DNA of 14,699 bases from Thermoplasmata archaeon (lineage in GTDB: Archaea > Thermoplasmatota > Thermoplasmata > SG8-5 > JAGLSY01), in assembly GCA_023137005.1 (NCBI GenBank), contig JAGLQE010000063.1, positions 1 to 14,699 on the forward strand. The letters run 5' to 3'. Numbering within the stretch: the first letter of the stretch is position 1; every line of letters starts with the position of its first letter. The translations under genes and the position numbers were made by a program. This document shows, piece after piece, positions 5,956-12,903 of this stretch. The notes beneath the pieces were generated by a model, which was not told where the DNA came from, did not search any database, and worked only from the letters and a program-made list of their open reading frames with translations.

Positions 5956-7641
5956 ATGATTAAATTAGGAAATTTGATTGTAGTCACATTGCTCCTTTTC
6001 CTCTGTTTATCAACAACGGTGATGAATGCTGCAGGGGAAGAAGAACCTGTGGCAGAATATCATTTTGATACTGGTGAAGGTAGCACTCTAGCCGATAGCT
6101 CGGAGTTCAATAATAACGGCACCATCCATATTCCGGTTTGGGATACTGGCATTGATGGATATTCATTATCATTCAATGGCTTCAGCGTTTACACTGAAAT
6201 CCCTGACAACCCTCAGCTCGATTTTCTCATAGGGGAAAGCTTCAGTATATTCTGCTGGGTCAAGACCAGATACTCCAATTCGGGCAGGATATTTGCCAAG
6301 GTGCAAACAGGACTACTAACTTCCCAGGGCTACCAAATGTACGTGGCCAGTGATGGGAGAATTGCGGCCAGCATAACACGCACTGACGATTCCACCGTAA
6401 CGCTGTATGGTCCGGTCATTGCGGACGATGATTGGCATAATGTCGGCATCGTTCGGCGATATGGATTCACGCTGGAAATGTATGTTGACGGAATCCTCGT
6501 CGCTACTGATTCACACTCATCGGGGGGTCTGGGCAGTACGGGCCCACTGTATATCGGAACTTGCGAGAACTCGTATTGGTTTTTCAAAGGCAATATTGAT
6601 GAATTAATGGTATGGGACAAGGCCTTGAATCTCTCTGAGATACAGGAAAACTATGAGTATCTGGCCGGCTCATCATATTCTACCATATACAAGCCCAATG
6701 TTCCTGAGGGTCTAAAGGCCATCGGGGGTTACGAGGAAGTTGCATTGGAGTGGGACCTCCCATCTTCCGATGGTGGTTCCTCCATAATCGGTTACAAGAT
6801 ATACAGGGGCGAATCCTTGGGTGAGGAGACCTTGTGGAGGACCGTGGGCAACTGGACGTATTACACAGACACCAATCTCACCAATGATAAGGAGTATTAT
6901 TACCGGGTCTCGGCCATTAACAAGGCCGGGGAAAGCCCCATGTCAAACAGGGCCAGCGGGATCCCGACAGCGGATCTGGACTCGGACAATGATGGACTTC
7001 TGGACAGCTGGGAGGAAACCTATTTCGGTGACCTGAACCAAAGTTCGGAAGACGATTATGACAATGACAGCTACACCAATCTGGAAGAGTACGAGGCTGG
7101 CACATTGCCAGATAATGATCTAAGCCCTCCGAAGGAGGACCAAGCCACGGATGATGGTTATGACTATTCACCACTATTTCTGATATTCGGTGTGCTCATC
7201 TTCTTGATATTCCTACTGGCAATTAGAAAAAGATCATTGGATTCAAAGCCGAGCTCAGGCCAACCTACGGCCAAGGCAGTGGCAAAGGATAAGAAAGCAG
7301 ATCCCAAATTTCAAGAGGAACTCTCCAAGATCGTTACATTGACTGTCCCATCCTTTATCGATTCTTACACGACCAGTGAGGTGATCGTTGATTTCAAGAA
7401 TGAGACTGAGGAAGGAATTCAGAACATATCTCTAGATCTTTCAAATCTCAAGGAATTCTTTTTGATGGATGGAGAGGTCTTCATCGAATCTCTGTCTCCC
7501 AGTATGGAGATAAGAGAGAAAGTAAGAATAAGGCCATTAAACGAAGAAGGGACTTTCCCGGTAAAAATAAGGGTCATCGGGAATGGTCAATGGATCGAGA
7601 AAGAGTACACTATCAAGGTTGGCGGAACCGAGATCTATTAA
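5956..7641 (+). CDS. Surface-exposed LamG/FN3 protein with one membrane helix and a shared cytoplasmic domain
   Basis: A 561-residue protein. Residues 1-26 form a signal peptide (hydrophobic core VVTLLLFLCLSTTV). About 31-237 is a LamG/concanavalin-like lectin domain: VAEYHFDTGEGSTLADSS, SFSIFCWVKT, DDDWHNVGIVRR, then GNIDELMVWDKALNLSEIQ. About 248-338 is a fibronectin type III domain (ALEWDLPSSDGGSSIIGYKI, YYYRVSAINKAGESPMS). About 339-390 is acidic with DSDNDGLLDSWE, a calcium-type TSP3/dockerin-like loop. A membrane helix at about 405-423 is followed by RKR, so the final domain (about 457-561) is cytoplasmic. That domain repeats the end of the preceding protein, including EYTIKVGGTEIY. It probably binds a glycan or surface partner outside and another protein inside; both roles are inferred. 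It starts 66 bases after its neighbour; CTATTTAATC near 5904 is a weak TATA candidate. Confidence 0.85.
   Translation: MIKLGNLIVVTLLLFLCLSTTVMNAAGEEEPVAEYHFDTGEGSTLADSSEFNNNGTIHIPVWDTGIDGYSLSFNGFSVYTEIPDNPQLDFLIGESFSIFCWVKTRYSNSGRIFAKVQTGLLTSQGYQMYVASDGRIAASITRTDDSTVTLYGPVIADDDWHNVGIVRRYGFTLEMYVDGILVATDSHSSGGLGSTGPLYIGTCENSYWFFKGNIDELMVWDKALNLSEIQENYEYLAGSSYSTIYKPNVPEGLKAIGGYEEVALEWDLPSSDGGSSIIGYKIYRGESLGEETLWRTVGNWTYYTDTNLTNDKEYYYRVSAINKAGESPMSNRASGIPTADLDSDNDGLLDSWEETYFGDLNQSSEDDYDNDSYTNLEEYEAGTLPDNDLSPPKEDQATDDGYDYSPLFLIFGVLIFLIFLLAIRKRSLDSKPSSGQPTAKAVAKDKKADPKFQEELSKIVTLTVPSFIDSYTTSEVIVDFKNETEEGIQNISLDLSNLKEFFLMDGEVFIESLSPSMEIREKVRIRPLNEEGTFPVKIRVIGNGQWIEKEYTIKVGGTEIY
7603..7641 (+). repeat. 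Copy 2 of the 39-base 3'-end repeat
   Basis: Partner of 5851-5889. Upstream of it, the two genes also share the EEGTFPVKI-coding stretch (about 5791-5820 and 7549-7578) with moderate nucleotide identity, then diverge. Confidence 0.8.
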
Positions 7642-7836
7642 TTTTCCATGCATAACTTTATTTCCTATCGCTCTAATAGTACTATTGCACCTGCCGAGAA
7701 GACCAAGGTGATGGACAACCCTAGGTTGTCTTGTGATCTATGGAGCAAGGCGGGGGCAGATTGCCTTAAAGGGTCCCTTCAGGACTGAGACGTGTCGTCT
7801 ATGGATGACTGAAGGACAACCCAGGCAAGCAACAAT

Positions 7837-7903
7837 CCCTCGGTACGGGTCAGGGTGCAGAGAGAGCTAAGCTTACCATGAAGCGACCTGTTAGTACCGA
7901 GGG
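7837..7903. repeat. Perfect 10-base inverted repeat, hairpin unit 1
   Basis: CCCTCGGTAC (7837-7846) and GTACCGAGGG (7894-7903) are perfect complements around 47 bases. Inside, GGTC (7848-7851) can pair with GACC (7885-7888). The right arm runs on into ACACCC, giving GTACCGAGGGACACCC, which recurs in unit 2. Confidence 0.8.
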
Positions 7904-7909
7904 ACACCC
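7894..7909 (+). repeat. 16-base direct repeat, copy 1 (GTACCGAGGGACACCC)
   Basis: Matches 7982-7997 at 15 of 16 positions, start to start 88 bases. Both copies close a hairpin, which makes the pair look like a tandem duplication of one element. Confidence 0.75.
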
Positions 7910-7926
7910 ATTATTATATCAACAGA

Positions 7927-7990
7927 CCTCGGTACTGATTTCCCGTAAACAATGAATAAATGATTAAACAAGGGAAATCCGGTACTGAGG
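7927..7990. repeat. Near-perfect 18-base inverted repeat, hairpin unit 2
   Basis: CCTCGGTACTGATTTCCC (7927-7944) pairs with 7972-7990 with two substitutions and one bulged base, around a 27-base AT-rich loop. It shares the CCTCGGTAC core with unit 1. Being next to the stop of the large surface protein (8007), it could also act as its terminator. Confidence 0.75.
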
Positions 7991-7997
7991 GACACCC
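7982..7997 (+). repeat. 16-base direct repeat, copy 2 (GTACTGAGGGACACCC)
   Basis: Second copy, with a single C-to-T change, ending 9 bases before the stop codon of the minus-strand surface protein. Confidence 0.75.
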
Positions 7998-8006
7998 TTC
8001 GATTCT

Positions 8007-11000
8007 TCACTCTTTCTCTAGGTCAGCATCCGCATCGACCTTCTCAACTTCTGATGCTTCCTCCACCGACCCTTCCACCTCTCCAGCACCCTCACTCTCC
8101 CCCACTTCAGGTTCGGTGGCCTCTGCCCCACTCCCCTCTCCGGCAGGCTCATCATATTCTGGCTTAATTTCCTGAGTCCCCTGATAATCAGGGTCCAGCT
8201 TTTTCATGTGCCGTTTTAGCTTCTTATTATACACCTTTGTTTTTCTCAATTCCTTTGTAAGGAACTTGTTCTTGGTGTACAGAATGCCAGATAGGATAAG
8301 TAGAATGAATATGATGCTGACATAATACCAGAATTCTTCCAGGGGCTCATCCAGGGACTCATCCACCCCCATGCCTGTTATGAAGGTCCATGTATAGCTG
8401 ATACCTATCTTATTACCTGCCAGATCTGCCGCATGTGGGCCGATGGTCATGACATGGGTCATATTGATGGAAAGGTTCTCTGATGGATAGTATCTGAAAG
8501 TATTCCCCTCACTGTTCCACACAAAGCTTCCATTGATGAAGGCCGTATTATTGCTCATGGAAAATGACTTTTCCACCGTGGTCTTGTTCATGCTCTCATT
8601 GAATGAGACCTGAATGTAGATATTGATGGGAATATCAGTCATATTGTGTGGTGGGAATATGCTAAAGATCGTAGGTGCCTGGATATCGGGTGCACCTTCG
8701 GTCACGAACCTGAATTGATAATCATCACCATAGGCCCCATCCCCATTCCCATCCAGCAAGACACTCTCTTCATTCTTGGCCACATCTCCATTGATGGTTA
8801 CAGTGTAATCAGTGTAGAAAAGCAGGGGGCCGGTGGGCCGGATGGTCAATTCCTTATTGCTGACATCCCAGGTCATATTACTTGGAATATGGGGGGTGAT
8901 GCGTATGGCATTCTCCACCGTGTCATTGTCCATGCTGGAATCGAATACTATATTGATATGATCCAGAGTGACCAACACCCTGCTAGCCCCATTCTCGGGA
9001 TAAGTACTGGACACCTGTGGAGGCTCGGGGCTTGTGGCGAATGTGAAGACAAAGTCATCTATTGGGCTTCCATCACCTATATCATTGCCATTATTGTCCA
9101 TCATGATCCCCACATAGGACTTGGCAGTGCCCAGTAATCTAACAGTGTAATCCTCTTCATAATTCAGGAATTCATTAGGTTGGTAGGTCATTAGATCATG
9201 GTCATTGGACCAGGTGAATCCCCCATCACTCTCATCCAGGACATGGGTTCCGTCTGTCACGGTAAATACTTCTTCCACCGTGGTGGTGTTCATTCTGAAA
9301 TCGAATTTTATCTGTATATGGGTGTCTACATTGACCATGGTCGAGCCATCTGCTGGTATTCCATAGACCACCGAGGGTGCGGGTGGTTCCAGCCAGGTGG
9401 TGAAACCCAGTATCATATCATCCCCGGTAATATTGTCCCCATTAGCATCCAGTAGATTGTCATTCAAGTCTCTCGCGACAGTCCCCTCTATCCTGAATAT
9501 GTAGCTTGTGTCGTTCTTCAGGGCATAAGATGGATCAAAGGTCATGATCTTGTCCAGTATGCCCCAGGTGACGTTCCCATCGGTGATATTGAAGTTCTCC
9601 CCTCCACCGGAGAATGTAAAAGCATTCTCCACAGATGTCGTGTTCATTGTCTCACTGAACTCTATCATGATATTGGTGTTTGGGTCAACCTCGATGTCCA
9701 GGTGCTGCGGAGAAGTGGATAATATCGTAGGTGGAGCATCAATGGTGGTGAAGATCCAGCTCAGCACATCCTCTGGGAATTCACCAGGAACGCCATCACC
9801 ATCCTGGTCCAGTAGATTGCCAACAAGATCTCTGGCCGAGGAATTTATCATCACCCCATACTCCACATTCCATTCTAGAAAGTCCGGAGTGAATATCGAT
9901 GTATTGGTTGTTTCATCATGTGTCCAATTCCCACTATCCGAGTAAAACCAATTGACCATGTCATGGCCGTACATCAGTCCCTCTTCCACAGATGTCCAGT
10001 TCATTGTCTCGTTCCACTCTATCATGAAGGTGGTATTGATGGCCACGGCAGTTCCATTGGGGGTCCAGTTTAGGGCAAATGGTGGGGTGGTCTCTGGGAA
10101 TATGGTGATGTTCGTTCCATTCCAAGGCTGCATGAGGGGATAATTGTCCTGATTACCCACTCCAGGTATGGAATAGGGAGAATCACCAATGCCATCATGG
10201 CCTCCAAGGTTCTGGTCTGGGCCGTGTTTGACATCCACACCAGCATAATCATCCCAGTAATTTCCACTGGAGGGATAGCCGTTGTCCCAACTATTTGTGT
10301 CGCTTTCATCATAGGCGTTGATATTATTGGTATAAAAGCGATTGTGGTAAATATCATTCCAATCTGAATCAATGTCCACATACATTCCATGCAGGACATT
10401 CGAATCAATTGTATTATTAACAATCAGTCCAAAATCCGCAAGCCATAAATAAATCCCACGTTCATCATTAGATTTAATGTTATTATTGGTTATCTGGGTA
10501 CTTGTAGTACCATAGATGTACATGCCATGTGGTTCATTTGATGAGACAATATTGTCGTTTATTATTGTGAAAAAGGAGCTCCGAACATAAATTCCATTAT
10601 ATTTGTTCGAATCAATTGTATTATTGTCTATTGTATTTACATTCGAACTGTATATGTTAATTCCCCACCAATTGTTTGAAGATGCAGTATTATTTTTAAT
10701 AATATTATATCCACCAAAACCTATTTGAATTCCAACGGATCCATCACTTAAGTTTTGATTTTCAATAACAACATTAGTACAGTTGGCCAATATCACCTGG
10801 CCTGCATTGGTGGGTATTGTACCGCTAGTCAGGTTTTTCCAATAATATAAGGGCTTACTGTTTACTGTGTTTAGAGAATCAATTGTGTGTGAATTCCATT
10901 GTTGTAATGACCCCCACATGTTTATGCTACAATTGACCATTATATTATTGCTAATATTGTTGAATGCAGTCAGTTGAAGCTCAATAGCATGTCGTCCGCT

Positions 11001-11567
11001 CGAGGATATTTGATTATTAGTTATTTGATTCATATCGGAGTAATATATGGCAATCCCATCTTGTAGGTGAGAAGAAATAGTGTTGTTCATGAGGATATTA
11101 TTCGCTGACCCCTCTTCTAGAATCACTCCTCCCCTGTTTTTAGAGATTGAATTATTAAATAAGGTTCCATTCGTGGAGTTATATAAATGACAACCCAGAT
11201 TGCTATTCCAATTACCAATACCTGAATTGGCAGAATACAAGCTACAGTTTCTAATAATATAATGTTCTGTTGTATTCCCAACAAATATACAGGTTCCATT
11301 ATTAGTTCCATTGATGTCTAAATTCTCGATGATCCATGGATTCCCCACGCTTCCGTCTCCAGTGCCAGTGTTGTTCACCCCATTGGCCAATGTGAAGTCC
11401 CCATCCCCATCTATCCTGATGGGCGCATGTGGTGTCAATGCTGTAACAATATCATCCGGTATTGCCAGCCCTCCAGCTGATATACCAAGAAATCCTATTC
11501 CCATCCCACTGAGCAGCACGCACAATGCAATTGGAAATACAATTACACCCGCCATCCCTTGCTTCAT
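8007..11567 (-). CDS. Large surface protein: NosD-like beta-helix, five Big_5 Ig-like modules, membrane anchor
   Basis: A 1186-residue protein. A signal peptide or anchor occupies about 1-35. About 75-415 is a right-handed parallel beta-helix of Asn-rich turns (NNxI, NGIYV, HGMY patterns), closed by a NosD-type cap ending GNYWDDYAGVDVKHGPDQ (435-452) and DGIGDSPY (458-465). Five Big_5-type Ig-like modules follow at about 493-609, 610-727, 728-847, 848-958 and 961-1065, with repeats of P..G....V......I.F...M....VE. The first four carry a D-x-NGDG-like loop (for example LLDQDGDGVPGE). A membrane helix at about 1080-1097 precedes KNKFLTKELRK, so a roughly 85-residue acidic tail is cytoplasmic. 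Many N-x-S/T sequons suggest heavy glycosylation. It may bind or cleave glycans or serve as an adhesin; no catalytic residues can be assigned. Confidence 0.88.
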   Translation of the reverse strand: MKQGMAGVIVFPIALCVLLSGMGIGFLGISAGGLAIPDDIVTALTPHAPIRIDGDGDFTLANGVNNTGTGDGSVGNPWIIENLDINGTNNGTCIFVGNTTEHYIIRNCSLYSANSGIGNWNSNLGCHLYNSTNGTLFNNSISKNRGGVILEEGSANNILMNNTISSHLQDGIAIYYSDMNQITNNQISSSGRHAIELQLTAFNNISNNIMVNCSINMWGSLQQWNSHTIDSLNTVNSKPLYYWKNLTSGTIPTNAGQVILANCTNVVIENQNLSDGSVGIQIGFGGYNIIKNNTASSNNWWGINIYSSNVNTIDNNTIDSNKYNGIYVRSSFFTIINDNIVSSNEPHGMYIYGTTSTQITNNNIKSNDERGIYLWLADFGLIVNNTIDSNVLHGMYVDIDSDWNDIYHNRFYTNNINAYDESDTNSWDNGYPSSGNYWDDYAGVDVKHGPDQNLGGHDGIGDSPYSIPGVGNQDNYPLMQPWNGTNITIFPETTPPFALNWTPNGTAVAINTTFMIEWNETMNWTSVEEGLMYGHDMVNWFYSDSGNWTHDETTNTSIFTPDFLEWNVEYGVMINSSARDLVGNLLDQDGDGVPGEFPEDVLSWIFTTIDAPPTILSTSPQHLDIEVDPNTNIMIEFSETMNTTSVENAFTFSGGGENFNITDGNVTWGILDKIMTFDPSYALKNDTSYIFRIEGTVARDLNDNLLDANGDNITGDDMILGFTTWLEPPAPSVVYGIPADGSTMVNVDTHIQIKFDFRMNTTTVEEVFTVTDGTHVLDESDGGFTWSNDHDLMTYQPNEFLNYEEDYTVRLLGTAKSYVGIMMDNNGNDIGDGSPIDDFVFTFATSPEPPQVSSTYPENGASRVLVTLDHINIVFDSSMDNDTVENAIRITPHIPSNMTWDVSNKELTIRPTGPLLFYTDYTVTINGDVAKNEESVLLDGNGDGAYGDDYQFRFVTEGAPDIQAPTIFSIFPPHNMTDIPINIYIQVSFNESMNKTTVEKSFSMSNNTAFINGSFVWNSEGNTFRYYPSENLSINMTHVMTIGPHAADLAGNKIGISYTWTFITGMGVDESLDEPLEEFWYYVSIIFILLILSGILYTKNKFLTKELRKTKVYNKKLKRHMKKLDPDYQGTQEIKPEYDEPAGEGSGAEATEPEVGESEGAGEVEGSVEEASEVEKVDADADLEKE

Positions 11568-11588
11568 GATTCTGATAAGTGCTTTTGT

Positions 11589-11599
11589 CTAATTAAACC
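11589..11599 (-). promoter_or_regulatory. TATA box of the large surface-protein gene
   Basis: The minus strand reads GGTTTAATTAG, about 27 bases before the ATG at 11567. The message would start at or within a few bases of the start codon, so it is probably leaderless. Confidence 0.5.
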
Positions 11600-11619
11600 T
11601 ATTGACAGAAGATAGCATA

Positions 11620-11630
11620 GATTTTTATCC
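11620..11630 (+). promoter_or_regulatory. TATA box candidate of the transcription factor S gene
   Basis: GATTTTTATCC lies about 40 bases before ATG 11667. The leader would include GAGG at 11656-11659, a ribosome site seven bases before the start. Confidence 0.4.
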
Positions 11631-11666
11631 CCTTCCAGCATACTATACCCAGAAAGAGGAATGTAA

Positions 11667-11972
11667 ATGTTCTGTCCCAAGTGCAAATCAATGATGTTTC
11701 CCCAGGACGGGGTGCTCACATGCAAGAAATGCGGGTACTCAGGTAAAAGTAAGTCAAAGGCCAGCACTAAGATCGTGACCAAAAGGACCGAGGACAAGGA
11801 GATGATGGTGATAACCGATGACACTGCCACACTTCCCAAGACCAGGGCGGAATGTCCCAAATGCGGGCACAATGAAGCATTTTTCGTATTAAGGCAGACA
11901 AGAGCATCGGACGAGCCAGAGACCAGGATATATCGTTGTGTCAAGTGCTCGGCGAGTTGGCGGGAATATTGA
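11667..11972 (+). CDS. tfs: Transcription factor S (TFIIS/RpoM-like transcript cleavage factor)
   Basis: A 101-residue protein of the usual TFS length with two zinc ribbons. The N-terminal ribbon uses C3, C6, C19 and C22 (CPKC...CKKC). A charged linker (about 27-60) leads to the C-terminal TFIIS-type ribbon with C63, C66, C91 and C94. The hairpin SDEPET at 81-86 keeps the acidic Asp-Glu pair (D82, E83) that reaches into the RNA polymerase active site, so cleavage stimulation should be intact. It rescues backtracked polymerase by promoting 3' transcript cleavage. It is divergent from the large surface-protein gene and convergent with the KaiC-like gene across 174 bases. The family assignment is firm; some archaea have extra, divergent TFS paralogues, which cannot be checked here. 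Confidence 0.93.
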   Translation: MFCPKCKSMMFPQDGVLTCKKCGYSGKSKSKASTKIVTKRTEDKEMMVITDDTATLPKTRAECPKCGHNEAFFVLRQTRASDEPETRIYRCVKCSASWREY

Positions 11973-11980
11973 ATAAATTC

Positions 11981-12000
11981 ATTTCAAGAAAATTTGAAAT
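11981..12000 (+). terminator. Short hairpin just after the TFS stop
   Basis: ATTTCAA (11981-11987) pairs with TTGAAAT (11994-12000) around a 6-base AT-rich loop, starting 8 bases past the stop. There is no T-run after it on the plus strand, so a terminator role is uncertain. Confidence 0.3.
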
Positions 12001-12042
12001 AGCATAATGTTGGCTAAGACTCAGCCGCGCTAACAGAACACC

Positions 12043-12109
12043 GCCGTAAACTCATCATTGATTGACATATACACGCGGCGGTTCAACGCCGCGATAATGA
12101 GTTTATGGC
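12043..12109. other. Long imperfect hairpin with a GC-rich inner stem (structured RNA or terminator)
   Basis: On the plus strand 12043-12058 pairs with 12094-12109 at 15 of 16 positions, counting one G-U, with one C-A mismatch. Stacked directly on it is CGCGGCG/CGCCGCG (12074-12080 with 12087-12093), a perfect 7-base-pair stem with loop GTTCAA. The only unpaired stretch is a 15-base bulge at 12059-12073. A smaller GGCT/AGCC stem lies just upstream (12012-12026). It sits between convergent genes. Confidence 0.55.
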
Positions 12110-12146
12110 CCCCTAAATTTTGATATACTGGCCTCTGGTCAGATAA

Positions 12147-12845
12147 TCAAAACATCTCAGCTTGCGAATGAACATCAATGCCACTGCTCGTTATGGAATA
12201 GGGCTTTATCTTCCTCGAATGACTGGCTCGCCTCATCTTGATGATCCTTATGGATAGTTGAACATCACCCGAATCTTCTGTTTCCTTGTATCTTAATGAA
12301 ATAACACCGTCGGCCACGTATTCCACGAGCCCATCCCTGGATGTTGATGGATTGTCCTCTTTCACTTCTGCTGTGAACATCGCCGTTGCCCCCGTCTCCT
12401 TGATCTGCTTGCACAGGCTGAACAATGTGTTTCTTTTTTCAGCCTCTTCATCGAACATCATGCTCAGCAGGGAAACAGAGTCCAGAACCACTCTCTTGGC
12501 CCCAAATCCCTTGATTATCCTGGGAAGCTCGCTCTTTATCTTCATGACCGTGTTCTTCGCATCCGCTGGCTCCAGCTTGACCAGGAGAAGGTTCTGTCCA
12601 TCAATATGTGGCTGCAGGTCCCACCCATAGTTAGTGGCATTCTTCTTTATCGCCTCTTCATCCTCCTCCAGGCTGATGAATATGGCCTTCTCTCCCATTG
12701 CCAGTCCATTCCAGATATATTGTAGTGACAGTGTGGTCTTGCCAGTTCCGCAGGATCCCAGTAAAGCAAGGATATGACCCCTTGGTATTCCGCTTCCTAT
12801 CATCTCATCCAGGCCTTTGATCCCGGTTACCACTTTGTCTTCCAT
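12147..12845 (-). CDS. KaiC/RadA-superfamily ATPase with intact P-loop
   Basis: A 232-residue single-domain KaiC-like protein. It opens with TGIKGLDEMIGSGIPRGHI, the standard start of archaeal KaiC domains. The Walker A motif is GSCGTGKTT (30-38), paired acidic residues follow the next strand (FISLEEDEEA, 57-65), and Walker B is RVVLDS (118-123). The end (about 195-225) has the usual SIRIIKMRRASHS and KIKPYSITSSGIDV strands. ATP binding and hydrolysis are expected, probably as a ring. Archaeal proteins of this type are signalling or regulatory ATPases not shown to keep a clock. GGAGTG lies seven bases before the start. It follows, by 58 bases on the same strand, the degenerate paralogue at 12904-13782, and the two are likely co-transcribed partners. 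Confidence 0.9.
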   Translation of the reverse strand: MEDKVVTGIKGLDEMIGSGIPRGHILALLGSCGTGKTTLSLQYIWNGLAMGEKAIFISLEEDEEAIKKNATNYGWDLQPHIDGQNLLLVKLEPADAKNTVMKIKSELPRIIKGFGAKRVVLDSVSLLSMMFDEEAEKRNTLFSLCKQIKETGATAMFTAEVKEDNPSTSRDGLVEYVADGVISLRYKETEDSGDVQLSIRIIKMRRASHSRKIKPYSITSSGIDVHSQAEMF

Positions 12846-12903
12846 TATTTTTCACTCCTACATCCATTTCTGAATCTCTCGGTTCCCTCGATCTCCCAAC
12901 CAC

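Larger units (their letters stand above)
7642..8006. other. Gene-free convergent gap rich in inverted repeats; possible structured RNA
   Basis: No supported coding frame lies here. About 7680-7910 is GC-richer than the flanks and folds well on paper. GACAACC/GGTTGTC pairs around a 3-base loop (about 7715-7731). CCTTCAG/CTGAAGG encloses about 7768-7814, with an inner GACG/CGTC. AAGGC/GCCTT pairs around 7745-7765. GGACAACCC occurs twice (near 7714 and 7814). Two larger hairpins follow (7837-7903 and 7927-7990). AACTTTATTT near 7655 could be a TATA box for a plus-strand RNA starting near 7685. I could not match it to RNase P RNA, SRP RNA, 5S rRNA or a tRNA. It may be a novel RNA, a remnant of a mobile element, or an elaborate terminator. 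Confidence 0.5.

Noticed and set aside
7680..7910. Group II intron fragment, suggested by the AGACCAAGG, GACAACCC and GGTACGGGTCAGGG...AGAGAGAGC stretches
   Set aside because: I could not find a domain V (AGC...GAAA...GTTC) helix, a GTGCG-type 5' start or any reverse transcriptase, so the likeness stays an impression. A structure-based intron search would settle it.
7837..7997. CRISPR array
   Set aside because: Only two direct copies of a 16-base motif occur, with inverted partners and unequal context, and no cas genes are in the window.
7680..8000. RNase P RNA, SRP RNA or 5S rRNA in the structured gap
   Set aside because: None of the conserved cores I know (such as GAGGAAAGTC for RNase P or the GGAAGGNAGCAG loop for SRP) is present on either strand.
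7999..8006. TTCGATTC, like a tRNA T-loop
   Set aside because: No acceptor, D or anticodon stems fit around it, and the surface-protein stop codon follows at once.
8646..9137. Long plus-strand frame (163 codons) inside the large surface-protein gene
   Set aside because: It lies fully antisense to well-supported Ig-like modules, has no domain pattern, and its length follows from the skewed composition of the real gene.
12020..12060. Box C/D guide RNA on the minus strand (ATGATGA ... CTGA)
   Set aside because: The two boxes are only about 27 bases apart and no D'/C' pair is visible, too short for a normal archaeal C/D RNA.
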